NCBI GenBank assembly: GCA_046156035.1
Contig: JBJXEW010000003.1
Coordinates: 1 to 64,000 of the forward strand
Direction: 5' to 3'
Length of the DNA: 64,000 nucleotides
Origin: JAEUIX01 sp046156035
GTDB lineage: Bacteria; Planctomycetota; Phycisphaerae; Phycisphaerales; UBA1924
The notes beneath the pieces are model-generated. The model had not been told where the DNA came from. It did no database searches and worked only from the letters and a program-made list of their open reading frames with translations. The translations under genes were made by a program, and so were the position numbers. Below, piece by piece: positions 40,125 to 48,783 of this stretch. The stretch's first letter is position 1, and every line of letters starts with the position of its first letter.

Positions 40125-42345
40125 GGGGGATCATCGGCATGAGCCGCTCCGGGGTCAGGGGGATCATCATCGGGTCGGCGCGGGTCGCCGCGGCTATGGC
40201 ATTGAGCAGGGCCGGGGCCGGGCCGTCCATCGGCAGTTCGCCCACACCCTTGGCGCCGCCGCCGCCATGGGCGTAGGGCACCTCCACGAACGCGACGCGG
40301 ATGGGGGGCACATCGTCCGACGTGGGGATGATGTAGTTGGTGAGTTGGTTGTTCACCATCGCGCCGTCGCGGAACTTGCACTCCTCCATCAGCGCCCAGC
40401 CGATGGCCTGCACCACGCCGCCCTGCACCTGCCCGCGCGCCAGCACCGGGTTGAGCACCTTGCCGATGTCCTGAACGGCCGTCATGTCGAGCACGCGCAC
40501 CCCGCACGTGCGCAGGTCCACCTCCACCGCTGCGACGCACGCGCCCCATGCGAACGTACCGTACGCATCGCCGACATAGTTCTTGTCGTCGAACTTCACG
40601 CCCGGGGGCGGCTCATAAGTGGCCCGCGCGCGCAGCGTGGCACCGGGGTGCCGCTGATGCCAGCGCACGATCGCCCGCCGCAGGGCGGGGCCGCGCAGCG
40701 CGCCTTCCGTCTGCCCAGGCCCGCCCGCACCCGCGTCGTCCGCGGCCACCTTCTCAACGAGCGACGCGCAGGCACGCTCGATCAGCCGCCCCACCACCAT
40801 CACGGTGCGCGATGCGACGGTCGGTCCCGAGTTGGGCACGCGCGATGTGTCAGGAGCCGCAACCACAATCTCCTCGGGCCCGTACCCCACCGCGCCCGCA
40901 GCAATGGTCGTGAAGACCGTGTTGGTGCCCTGCCCCATCTCGGTGCTCGCGGCCAGCACCTCCAGCCGCCCATCGGGCAGGCCGGCCACGTCCAGTTTGG
41001 AGTTCAGGTACACCTCGCCGTTACCCGTGAAGCCCGCCCCGTGCAGCACCGCGGCGATGCCCACGCCGCGACGAAGGTACGGGTGCGTCGCGTTGAACGC
41101 CTTGGCATCGGCCGCGTGCTCGTGGTATCGCCCGAGGTTGACGGCCTGCTCCAGAAGCGCCACGCGGTCGGTGCCGCCGGCGATCACCTGCCCCGTCGCC
41201 GTCGTCTGCCCATCGCCCAGCAGGTTGACCCGGCGCAGTTCGATCGGGTCCATCCCGATCGCCGCGGCGATGCGGTCCATGTGCCGCTCGCAGGCAAACT
41301 GCGTCTGCGGCGCCCCGAACCCTCTGAACGCCCCGTAGGGCACGCTGTTGGTCAGCACCGCGGTGCCGTTGATCAGCACGTTGGGGCAGAAGTACGGTCC
41401 CGCCGCGTGCAGGATGCCCCGCGACAGCACCACCGGCGAGAGGGTGACGTACGCGCCCCCGTCGAGCAGCACGTCGATCTCCTGCGCCACCAACCGCCCG
41501 TCGCGATCAACGCCCGTGCGATGCCGCACGCGGGCCGGGTGGCGCTTGGTGGTGGCGGCCATGTCCTCGCCGCGGTCGTAGATGATCTTCACCGGCCGCT
41601 GCGCCTTGAGCGCCAGCAGCGCGGCGTGCAGGGCGATGGTGGAGGGATAGTCCTCCTTGCCGCCGAAGCCGCCGCCGGTTGGGGCCTGAATCACACGCAC
41701 GCGAGACTCGTCTCGTCCAAGGGCGTGCTTGAGGGCGTTGAGCACGTAGTACGGGCACTGCATCGAGCCGCGCACCACCACGCAATCACCCTCCAGCCAC
41801 GCCGCCATCGCCTGGTTCTCGATGTACACGTGCTCCTGAGCGCCGGTCTCGTACACACCCTCCACCACGTGCGCGGCCGTGCGCATCGCCGCCGACACGT
41901 CGCCCTTGCGGATGCAGAGCGACTTGAACACGTTGTCCGAGCCGCGCTGCACCTGATCCGCCCGGGGCTTGACGCGGTAATCCAGCGCGGCGGCAAGGGG
42001 CTGCACGTCCACCGACACCGCGGCCACGGCCCGGCGCAGCGCATCCCGGTCTTCATGGGCGACCAGCGCCACCGCCTCGTGCACATGCCGCGTCTCGTCG
42101 CCCACGCTCACCAGCACCGGCTGATCGTTCTCGATGAGGTAGGTTTCGTTCGGACCGGGAATGTCGCGCCGGTCCACCACGACAAAGCGGCCCCAGTCCA
42201 CGCCCGCGCCGAAGCGGATGCCCGTGATGCGCCCCCGGGCCACGGGCGACCGCACCGTCATTCCCCACAGGCACCCGGGGATCGGCGTGTCATCCAAGTA
42301 GCGCTCCGCGCCCGTGAGTTTGGCGAGCCCTTCGATTCTTTGCAT
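40108..42345 (-). CDS. Xanthine dehydrogenase molybdenum-binding subunit
   Basis: 745 residues. Key motifs are GGGFGGKEDYPS (Moco-binding loop), YGAFRGFGAPQTQFA, STEMGQGTNT, and the C-terminal GGGGAKGVGELPM with the catalytic Glu. These define the large subunit of the xanthine oxidase family, and the purine neighbours point to xanthine or hypoxanthine as substrate. It is the first gene of the minus-strand arm (Mo, FeS, FAD, XdhC, MobA-like, Ade, CitE-like), with a candidate TAGACT box 30 nt upstream. Some related enzymes oxidise other heterocycles or aldehydes, but context makes this unlikely. Confidence 0.9.
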   Translation of the reverse strand: MQRIEGLAKLTGAERYLDDTPIPGCLWGMTVRSPVARGRITGIRFGAGVDWGRFVVVDRRDIPGPNETYLIENDQPVLVSVGDETRHVHEAVALVAHEDRDALRRAVAAVSVDVQPLAAALDYRVKPRADQVQRGSDNVFKSLCIRKGDVSAAMRTAAHVVEGVYETGAQEHVYIENQAMAAWLEGDCVVVRGSMQCPYYVLNALKHALGRDESRVRVIQAPTGGGFGGKEDYPSTIALHAALLALKAQRPVKIIYDRGEDMAATTKRHPARVRHRTGVDRDGRLVAQEIDVLLDGGAYVTLSPVVLSRGILHAAGPYFCPNVLINGTAVLTNSVPYGAFRGFGAPQTQFACERHMDRIAAAIGMDPIELRRVNLLGDGQTTATGQVIAGGTDRVALLEQAVNLGRYHEHAADAKAFNATHPYLRRGVGIAAVLHGAGFTGNGEVYLNSKLDVAGLPDGRLEVLAASTEMGQGTNTVFTTIAAGAVGYGPEEIVVAAPDTSRVPNSGPTVASRTVMVVGRLIERACASLVEKVAADDAGAGGPGQTEGALRGPALRRAIVRWHQRHPGATLRARATYEPPPGVKFDDKNYVGDAYGTFAWGACVAAVEVDLRTCGVRVLDMTAVQDIGKVLNPVLARGQVQGGVVQAIGWALMEECKFRDGAMVNNQLTNYIIPTSDDVPPIRVAFVEVPYAHGGGGAKGVGELPMDGPAPALLNAIAAATRADPMMIPLTPERLMPMIPHDAVA

Positions 42346-42375
42346 ACGACCATCCCGCGCGGCGGCGCGCTGCGC

Positions 42376-42381
42376 AGTCTA
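42376..42381 (-). promoter_or_regulatory. Candidate -10 box TAGACT of the xanthine dehydrogenase arm
   Basis: Minus-strand GTGTAGACTGC lies 30 nt before the molybdenum subunit ATG. The divergent gap 42346-42472 also holds GCAAGCGT and ACGCTTGC arms of an inverted repeat (about 42410 and 42443) that could bind a regulator. Confidence 0.35.
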
Positions 42382-42441
42382 CACGCCCCCGCGTCTGCCC
42401 GCAAGCGTGCACCACGGCTGTGGCCGTCCCTCCGCGCCGCG

Positions 42442-42447
42442 TACGCT
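42442..42447 (+). promoter_or_regulatory. Candidate -10 box TACGCT for the SpoIIE-type phosphatase gene
   Basis: TACGCT lies 25 nt before the GTG at 42473, with GAGG (42462-42465) as ribosome-binding site between them. Confidence 0.35.
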
Positions 42448-42472
42448 TGCACCCACAGCCCGAGGCAATCGC

Positions 42473-43867
42473 GTGCTCCAAGCATCCATCACATCCTCCG
42501 CGCTCTTCCGCGAACGCCTGCTCCGCAGCGAACTCCCACGCTGCGCCATCTTGGCCCTTCTCTGGGGCTTCGCGCTCATCGGGGCGCTGATACGCCGCGC
42601 TCTGGGCGGTGTCGTCATGTCCGCCGATGCCGTGTTCTACCCCGCGGTCATCGTGCTGATCGTGGCGATCCTCCTCCAAGCCCTGAGTGCGTGGCTGGCT
42701 ACGCGCAGCCTCCGCACCGGCAAGCCCGTGCCCGTCTGGTGGTGGCACCTCACGCCGGCGCTGGACCTGGCCGTCGCGATCGCCAGCCTCACCATCGTCC
42801 ACTTTTATTCCCCCCGCGGGGCCTATGCGGCCCTCTCCGCCCCGGCCCTTCTGGGCATCCCGGTCGTGGTCATGCTCTCCATCCTGCGATTGCGCCCGGC
42901 GCTTTGCGTTGCGCTGGGCCTCGCCGGCGCGCTCTCGCACTGGGCCCTTGTGCTGCACACCATCGCCCCCGGCACCATCGAGAGGAACCTCTGGCCATTG
43001 CTCTTCACGTACGGCTTGGCTCTCGCGCTGACGGGCGTGGCCGCGGCCCTCGTGGCGAGCCAGATGCGTGGGAACGTTCAGGAGGCCGTCGCCGAGTCCA
43101 TCAGCGCCCAGCAGAGTGAACTGGCCGTCAAGGAGATGGCCCACGACCTGGGCGTAGCCAGAGATATTCAGCAGGGCCTCATGCCCACCGACGTGCCCGT
43201 CATCGCGGGCTACGACATCGCCGGCATGGCACGCCCCGCCCAGCAGACCGGCGGCGACTACTACGACTGGCAACCGCTCGCCGACGGACGGCTCGTCGTG
43301 GTGCTCGCCGATGTCACCGGCCACGGCATCGGCCCGGCCCTCGTGATGGCCATCTGCCGCGCCTACGCGCGGGCATCGGCCCCCGCGGCGGTCGATTCGG
43401 CCGCGCTCCTCCGCCAGGTGAACGCCCTGATCTGCGAGGACCTTGCCAAGACCGGGCGCTTCATCACGATGGTCATCGCCATCCTCTCGCCCGACGGAAC
43501 CGTCGAACTCGTCTCCGCGGGCCACGGCCCCACGCTCCTCTACCGGCGGCAGGCAGGATCGGTCGAGAGTTTCATCGCCGACGGCGTGCCCCTGGGCGTG
43601 GACGCGAGCGATGCCTATTCCCCGCACCGGATTCTCCGCCTTGAGCCCGGCGATGCGCTCCTGCTCTCCACCGACGGGTTCATGGAATGGCAGCGCGCTG
43701 GCGACGGTCAGCAGTTCGGCACCGACCGCCTGGAGCAGACCTTTCAGCGCGCCGCCGGCGGCTCAGCCCGCGCAATCGTCGAGCAACTTGATGCCGATGT
43801 TCAGGCCTTCGCTCAGGGCGCCCTCCAACTCGACGACACGAGCGCCGTTGCGATCAAGCGCACGTAG
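42473..43867 (+). CDS. Membrane-bound SpoIIE/PPM-type serine phosphatase
   Basis: 464 residues from a GTG preceded by GAGG at 7 nt. Residues 25-200 contain about six hydrophobic helices. A helical linker with VARDIQQGLMP leads to the PPM-type phosphatase domain: GGDYYDW and VVVLADVTGHGIGPALVMA (metal-binding Asp), VSAGHGPTLLYR, LLLSTDGFMEWQ and a final DDTSAVAIKR. All the usual metal-binding Asp residues appear present. Such RsbU-like phosphatases control anti-sigma antagonists, but no partner gene is next to it. It is divergent from the xanthine dehydrogenase arm, so it may not be linked to purines. Confidence 0.87.
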   Translation: MLQASITSSALFRERLLRSELPRCAILALLWGFALIGALIRRALGGVVMSADAVFYPAVIVLIVAILLQALSAWLATRSLRTGKPVPVWWWHLTPALDLAVAIASLTIVHFYSPRGAYAALSAPALLGIPVVVMLSILRLRPALCVALGLAGALSHWALVLHTIAPGTIERNLWPLLFTYGLALALTGVAAALVASQMRGNVQEAVAESISAQQSELAVKEMAHDLGVARDIQQGLMPTDVPVIAGYDIAGMARPAQQTGGDYYDWQPLADGRLVVVLADVTGHGIGPALVMAICRAYARASAPAAVDSAALLRQVNALICEDLAKTGRFITMVIAILSPDGTVELVSAGHGPTLLYRRQAGSVESFIADGVPLGVDASDAYSPHRILRLEPGDALLLSTDGFMEWQRAGDGQQFGTDRLEQTFQRAAGGSARAIVEQLDADVQAFAQGALQLDDTSAVAIKRT

Positions 43868-43946
43868 ACCACCGCATGACGGGCCGGCTGGACGATCTCA
43901 CGCCCGGCCCGCCGCGCTCGCACTGGCGAGGCCGGCTGCGCGTGAT

Positions 43947-43952
43947 TACACT
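43947..43952 (+). promoter_or_regulatory. Candidate -10 box TACACT for the formylglycine-generating enzyme gene
   Basis: TGATTACACT is an extended -10-like sequence 43 nt before the ATG at 43996. It lies in the 128-nt gap after the phosphatase gene. Confidence 0.35.
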
Positions 43953-43995
43953 CGCCGCGCCGCACGCCCGCCGAAACAAGCCCGCTTGGACTCGC

Positions 43996-45204
43996 ATGAA
44001 CCCGTTTCCGCTCACTCCCCACACACTCGTACTCGCCCTGCTGACCGGCGCAAGCGGTCAACCGGCGACGGGCCGGTCGGCCAGGAGCGACGGCTCATGC
44101 TGCGCGCCCTCGGGCCGCGCGGGCCTCGTTGCCGCGCTCGCGCCCGGCTCAGGCCACGGTCTGGCGGCCCATGTCGGCTCCGCAGCGCCCGCTCCGGGCC
44201 CCGCGCCCGACGGCATGGTCTGGATTCCCGGCGGTGAGTTCAGCATGGGCAGCACCGATCCGCTGGCGCGGCCCGACGAGGGGCCGGTCCAGCGCGTGCG
44301 CGTCGACGGATTCTGGATGGACACAACCGAGGTCACCAACGCCCAGTTCGCGCAGTTCGTCGCGGCCACGTCCTACAAAACCGTCGCCGAGCGCGATGTC
44401 GATTGGGAAGAACTCAAGAAGCAGGTCCCCAAAGGCACGCCCAAGCCCGCAGCGCACATGCTCAAGGCCGGCTCGCTGGTCTTCACGCCGCCGGATAAAC
44501 CCGTGGACCTGCGCGCGTACGAACGCTGGTGGTCATGGACGACCGGCGCAAACTGGCGTCACCCAGAAGGCCCGCAGAGTACCATCGAGGGCAAAGACTC
44601 CCACCCCGTCGTGCACATCGCCTACGAAGACGCGCTCGCCTATTGCGCGTGGGCAGACAAGTCGCTCCCCACCGAAGCCCAATGGGAATTCGCGGCCCGC
44701 GGCGGGCTTGACGGCAAGGTGAACGGCTGGGGCGACGAGCCTGTTGATGCCACGCGCGCCAACATCTGGCAGGGGCGCTTCCCCGACAAGAACACCGCCG
44801 CGGAAGAGGGCGGCGACGGCTTCGCCCGTGCCGCGCCGGTCAAGAGTTTCCCGCCCAACGGCTACGGGCTCTACGACATGGCCGGCAATGTGTGGGAGTG
44901 GTGCGCCGATCTGTACCGGCCCGACACCTACGCACGCCAGATTGTGGCGCAGGGCAAGGGCAGCGTGATCGTGAACCCTTCCGGCCCCACCACCTCGCTC
45001 GACCCGCGCAACCCCAACGCACCCGAAAGCCGCGTGCATCGTGGCGGTTCGTTCCTCTGCCACGACAGTTACTGCGCCAGTTACCGCCCCAGCGCCCGCA
45101 TGGCCTGTCCGCCCGACACGGGCTTGCAACACCTGGGCTTTCGGTGTGTACTCTCCGTGCCGTCTCCACGGCCATCCCCACCACCCAGCAAGGTCCAACC
45201 ATGA
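43996..45204 (+). CDS. Formylglycine-generating enzyme (sulfatase-modifying factor)
   Basis: 402 residues. An N-terminal hydrophobic segment suggests export. The FGE-sulfatase domain starts MVWIPGGEFSMGS at about residue 72 and includes VTNAQFAQFVAAT, HPVVHIAYEDALAYCAW, LPTEAQWEFAARGG and YDMAGNVWEWC. The catalytic pair is present in GGSFLCHDSYCASYRP (Cys355 and Cys360). This is the genuine copper-dependent FGE active site rather than the degenerate form of EgtB relatives. It should convert the sulfatase motif Cys to formylglycine, and a sulfatase gene with CTAGR lies 0.8 kb downstream. The stop overlaps the next start by 4 nt. Confidence 0.9.
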   Translation: MNPFPLTPHTLVLALLTGASGQPATGRSARSDGSCCAPSGRAGLVAALAPGSGHGLAAHVGSAAPAPGPAPDGMVWIPGGEFSMGSTDPLARPDEGPVQRVRVDGFWMDTTEVTNAQFAQFVAATSYKTVAERDVDWEELKKQVPKGTPKPAAHMLKAGSLVFTPPDKPVDLRAYERWWSWTTGANWRHPEGPQSTIEGKDSHPVVHIAYEDALAYCAWADKSLPTEAQWEFAARGGLDGKVNGWGDEPVDATRANIWQGRFPDKNTAAEEGGDGFARAAPVKSFPPNGYGLYDMAGNVWEWCADLYRPDTYARQIVAQGKGSVIVNPSGPTTSLDPRNPNAPESRVHRGGSFLCHDSYCASYRPSARMACPPDTGLQHLGFRCVLSVPSPRPSPPPSKVQP

Positions 45205-45425
45205 AAAACGCTCACCCTCCGGCGCGCACAACCCTCGCCCTGCTCGCGGCGATCACGCTCGCGGGCACCCTGACCGCAGGCGGCTGCGGCAGTTCAACTA
45301 CGGTCGAGGCCCGCACCACCACGGTGGGGCAGGAACTCCAGGACCTCGAGGCAGCCCGGAGCAAGGGGCTGATCACCGAGGACGAGTACAGCAAGAAGCG
45401 TGAACAGATCATGAAGAGCAAGTGA
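45201..45425 (+). CDS. Small lipoprotein with SHOCT domain
   Basis: 74 residues. The N-terminus is a lipoprotein-like signal ending TAGGC (Cys29). The C-terminal half (LEAARSKGLITEDEYSKKR) is a SHOCT domain, a short helical pair usually found at protein ends and thought to support oligomerisation. It overlaps the FGE gene by 4 nt and should be co-translated with it. Function unknown; its link to the sulfatase system is by position only. Confidence 0.75.
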   Translation: MKNAHPPARTTLALLAAITLAGTLTAGGCGSSTTVEARTTTVGQELQDLEAARSKGLITEDEYSKKREQIMKSK

Positions 45426-45449
45426 AGTGATTGGCATGGAGCACCCCAC

Positions 45450-45851
45450 ATGAAGCACCTCCGTACCCGCCTGACCCTCGCCACGCTCGCCGCCCTCGCC
45501 CTCTGCGTGGCTGCGTGCGCCCCCAAGCCCGCCGCGGAGGTGTCACGCACCGACCTCGCGGCGGTCAAGCAGTCCAACGCGTCGATCAAGCCCGGCGACC
45601 CGCGCCAGAAGGTGCTGGATTCGTTCAAGAAGGCCAACACCGTCAAACTCGGCACGTCCGTGATTGATGGGGCCACCATCGAGGAATGGAAGGTCGAGGC
45701 CTTCCACGACGAGGACAAGCGCAAAGACCTCTTCATCACCTTCCTCTACTTCAGCAACGACCGCTTCGTCGACAGCAGCGACACCCGCATCGACTTCCGC
45801 AACAACCCTGCCATCGTCGCACGCTGGCAGGGCGCGGCCGCCCCCCGCTGA
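45450..45851 (+). CDS. Hypothetical lipoprotein
   Basis: 133 residues, family not recognised. A signal ends with the lipobox VAAC (Cys23). The mature part begins with a possible BamE/SmpA-like turn (IKPGDPRQKVLDSFKKAN) followed by strands ending with RIDFRNNPAIVARW. The SmpA-like reading is tentative. It sits 24 nt after the SHOCT lipoprotein and 108 nt before the sulfatase gene, in the same direction. Confidence 0.65.
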   Translation: MKHLRTRLTLATLAALALCVAACAPKPAAEVSRTDLAAVKQSNASIKPGDPRQKVLDSFKKANTVKLGTSVIDGATIEEWKVEAFHDEDKRKDLFITFLYFSNDRFVDSSDTRIDFRNNPAIVARWQGAAAPR

Positions 45852-45923
45852 GCCGCGGCGTAAAGCCGATCCACCCCCCTTGCACACGCCGGGCACGCCC
45901 ACCACCGAGCCCGCAGGAATCAG

Positions 45924-45929
45924 TACGCT
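45924..45929 (+). promoter_or_regulatory. Candidate -10 box TACGCT for the sulfatase gene
   Basis: TACGCT lies 30 nt before the ATG at 45960, with AAAGGA (45948-45953) as ribosome-binding site. Confidence 0.35.
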
Positions 45930-45959
45930 CTTGTCGAATCGCTCTGGAAAGGACCCTCC

Positions 45960-47573
45960 ATGCTCACCCGTTCCGATCCCCGCTCCGTACATCGTCTTCT
46001 GCCGCGCTGGCTGCGCCCCTTCGGCGTGGCCGTCGTTGCGTTCGCCGCCTGCATTGTGGCGATGCCCGCGGCCCACGCTCAGGCTCCGGCCGCCTCCGCC
46101 AAAAAGCCCAACATCCTCGTCATCTGGGGCGATGACATCGGCTACTGGAACGTGAGCATGAACAACCAGGGGATGATGGGCTACAAAACGCTCAACATCG
46201 ACCGCATCGCCAAGGAGGGCGCGAACTTCACCGACTGGTACGGCCAGCAGAGTTGCACCGCCGGGCGCGCGTGCTTCATCACGGGGCAGGTGGGCTTCCG
46301 CACCGGCATGCTCAAGGTGGGCTTGCCGGGTGCCAAGGAAGGGCTGAAACCCCGTGATGTGACCATCGCCGAACTGCTCAAGGGGCAGGGCTACATGACC
46401 GCCCAGTTCGGCAAGAACCACCTCGGCGACTTGGACGAGCACCTCCCTACCGCCCACGGGTTCGACGAGTTCATGGGGTCGCTCTACCACCTCAACGCCG
46501 AGGAAGAGTTCGAGAACGAGGACTACTTCAAGGACGCCGCGCTGATCAAGAAGTTCCAGACCCGCGGCGTGATCCACACGTGGGCCATGCCCGACGGCAC
46601 GCAGAAGATCGAATCCACCGGCCCGCTCGGCAAGAAGCGAATGGAGACCATCGACGAGGAGATCACCAAGGCCTCGCTCGAGTATCTGGAGAAGGCCAAG
46701 AAGGCCGACAAGCCCTTCTTCCTGTGGTGGAACTCCACCCGCATGCACATCCACACGCACCTGAAGAAGGAGAGCCAGGGCAAGACCGGCTTGGGCATCT
46801 ACCCCGACGGCATGGTGGAGCACGACGGCCACGTCGGCCAACTCCTCGACAAACTCAAGGAACTCGGCCTCGAGGACAACACCATCGTCATGTACTCCAC
46901 CGACAACGGCGCAGAGTCGTTCTCGTGGCCCGACGGCGGCACCACGCCCTTCCGCAACGAGAAGGCCACCAACTGGGAGGGCGGCTACCGCGTGCCCTGC
47001 GCCATCCGCTGGCCCGGCGTCATCAAGCCCGGCACCGTCAGCAACGACATCTTCGCCCACGAGGACATGCTCCCCACGATCCTGGCCGCCGCGGGCGTGC
47101 CCGATGTGAAGGAGCAACTCCTCAAGGGCATGAAGGTGGGCGACAAGACCTTCAAGGTCCACCTCGACGGCTACAACATCACCGATGCGCTGGCGGGCAA
47201 GGCCCCCAGCCCGCGTAAAGAGTTCTTCTACTTCAATGATGACGGCTCGCTGGTGGGCCTGCGCCTGAACCAGTGGAAGATCGTGTTCGCCGAGCAGCGG
47301 GCGCACGGCTTCGATGTCTGGCAGGAGCCGTTCACGCCGCTGCGCCTGCCCAAACTCTTCAACCTGCGTTCCGATCCGTTCGAGGCCGCCGACCACCAGG
47401 CCATCGGCTACCCCCGCTGGCGGATCGACCGCGTCTTCCTGCTGGTGCCCGCACAGGAATACGTCGCCAAGTTCCTCGCAACGTTCAAGGAGTTCCCGCC
47501 CAGCCAGAAGCCAGGCAGTTTCTCGCTCGATGCCGTGCTTGAGTCGCTCCAGCAGAGCCACGGCGGCAAGTGA
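45960..47573 (+). CDS. Exported type I arylsulfatase
   Basis: 537 residues. A signal peptide (cleavage near AHA-QAP, residue 40) is followed by the alkaline-phosphatase-like core: NILVIWGDDIG (Asp58 and Asp59 metal ligands) and CTAGRACFITGQ with the modified Cys99 in a C-x-A-x-R motif. Further motifs are FGKNHLGD (active-site Lys/His) and STDNGAE (metal-binding Asp-Asn). The motif is the Cys type and is expected to be matured by the FGE encoded upstream. The substrate sulfate ester is unknown. AAAGGA lies 6 nt before the ATG. Confidence 0.93.
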   Translation: MLTRSDPRSVHRLLPRWLRPFGVAVVAFAACIVAMPAAHAQAPAASAKKPNILVIWGDDIGYWNVSMNNQGMMGYKTLNIDRIAKEGANFTDWYGQQSCTAGRACFITGQVGFRTGMLKVGLPGAKEGLKPRDVTIAELLKGQGYMTAQFGKNHLGDLDEHLPTAHGFDEFMGSLYHLNAEEEFENEDYFKDAALIKKFQTRGVIHTWAMPDGTQKIESTGPLGKKRMETIDEEITKASLEYLEKAKKADKPFFLWWNSTRMHIHTHLKKESQGKTGLGIYPDGMVEHDGHVGQLLDKLKELGLEDNTIVMYSTDNGAESFSWPDGGTTPFRNEKATNWEGGYRVPCAIRWPGVIKPGTVSNDIFAHEDMLPTILAAAGVPDVKEQLLKGMKVGDKTFKVHLDGYNITDALAGKAPSPRKEFFYFNDDGSLVGLRLNQWKIVFAEQRAHGFDVWQEPFTPLRLPKLFNLRSDPFEAADHQAIGYPRWRIDRVFLLVPAQEYVAKFLATFKEFPPSQKPGSFSLDAVLESLQQSHGGK

Positions 47574-47604
47574 TCGGCTCATCAGTCGTCGATAACCCTC
47601 CCGC

Positions 47605-47628
47605 GCCCGCCGCCGGAAGGCGGCGGGC
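47605..47628 (+). terminator. Strong GC hairpin between the sulfatase and HAD genes
   Basis: GCCCGCCGCC and GGCGGCGGGC form a perfect 10-bp stem around a GGAA tetraloop. No T-run follows. It lies 32 nt after the sulfatase stop and 30 nt before the HAD start, and could slow or end transcription or stabilise the upstream mRNA. Confidence 0.45.
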
Positions 47629-47657
47629 CGGATTCGCCGCCCGAAAAGGAACGATCG

Positions 47658-48719
47658 ATGAACCGCACGCCGACACTGATTGCCGCGCTCGTTCTCGGCG
47701 CGGCCACGCCGCTGGCGATCGCGCAGACGCAGGCCGCTACAGCGCCCGGCGCCCCAGCCACTGCGCCGGCGCCGGCGCCGGTTGCTGACCCGCTGCAATC
47801 GTGGAACGCGGGGCCGAGCAAGAAGGCCGTGCTCGACTTTGTGAAGGGCGTCACGATGCCGGGCAAGGGCTTCGTGCCCGCCCCCGAGCGCATCGCCGTC
47901 TTTGACAACGACGGCACGCTCTGGGCCGAGCAACCCATGTACTTCCAGTTGCTCTTCGCCCTCGACCGTGTGCAGGCGCTGGCGCCCCAGCACCCCCAGT
48001 GGAAGGAGAAGGAACCGTTTGCCTCACTCCTCAAAGGCGACCTGAAAGCCGCGCTCGCAGGGGGCGAGAAGGCGATGCTCGAGATCGTCATGGCCACGCA
48101 CGCGGGCATGACCACCGACGAGTTCGAGCAGGTCGTGAAAGACTGGATCGCCACCGCCAAGCACCCCACCACCGGCCGCCCCTACACCGAGATGGTCTAC
48201 CAGCCCATGCTGGAACTGCTCGCGTACCTGCGGGCGAGCGGCTTCAAGACGTTCATCGTTTCGGGTGGCGGCATCGATTTCATGCGGCCCTGGGCCGAGG
48301 CCGTGTACGGCATCCCGCCCGAGCAGGTCGTGGGCAGCAGCGGCAAGACCACGTTTGAAGTGCGCGGCGGCCTCCCCGTTCTTGTGAAACTGCCAGAACT
48401 CAACTTCACCGATGACAAAGCGGGCAAGCCCATCGGCATCCACCAGCACATCGGTCGCCGGCCCATCGCCGCCTTCGGCAACTCCGACGGTGATCTGCAG
48501 ATGCTCCAGTGGACCGCGGCCGGGTCGGGCCCGCGCTTCTGCATGTACATCCACCACACCGACGCCGCGCGAGAGTGGGTCTACGACCGCACCTCGGAGA
48601 TCGGCAGGCTCGACAAGGGGCTGGACGAGGCCGCGGCCAGGGGGTGGACCGTCGTAGACATGAGGCAGGATTGGAACCGGGTCTTTACGTTCAGCACACC
48701 CGACGACAGCCGCAGGTGA
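47658..48719 (+). CDS. Exported HAD-superfamily phosphatase
   Basis: 353 residues. A signal peptide (residues 1-22, AIA-Q cleavage) and a Pro/Ala linker precede the HAD domain. Motif I is VFDNDGTLW (Asp83 nucleophile, Asp85). Motif II is TFIVSGGGIDFM, and motif IV is PIAAFGNSDGDLQML. A helical cap domain lies between motifs I and II. Such periplasmic HAD proteins are commonly near sulfatases, but their substrates are not known. It follows the sulfatase gene after a strong hairpin and precedes the efflux genes. Confidence 0.85.
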   Translation: MNRTPTLIAALVLGAATPLAIAQTQAATAPGAPATAPAPAPVADPLQSWNAGPSKKAVLDFVKGVTMPGKGFVPAPERIAVFDNDGTLWAEQPMYFQLLFALDRVQALAPQHPQWKEKEPFASLLKGDLKAALAGGEKAMLEIVMATHAGMTTDEFEQVVKDWIATAKHPTTGRPYTEMVYQPMLELLAYLRASGFKTFIVSGGGIDFMRPWAEAVYGIPPEQVVGSSGKTTFEVRGGLPVLVKLPELNFTDDKAGKPIGIHQHIGRRPIAAFGNSDGDLQMLQWTAAGSGPRFCMYIHHTDAAREWVYDRTSEIGRLDKGLDEAAARGWTVVDMRQDWNRVFTFSTPDDSRR

Positions 48720-48783
48720 GCAAGTTGATAGACTTCAGCTGCCCCCGCCCCCGAGCCTGCTCCGCGCAACCACGAGGTACTCC

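Noticed and set aside
42473..43867. Assignment of the SpoIIE-type phosphatase to purine control
   Set aside because: It is only divergent from the xanthine dehydrogenase genes; nothing in the sequence links it to purines.
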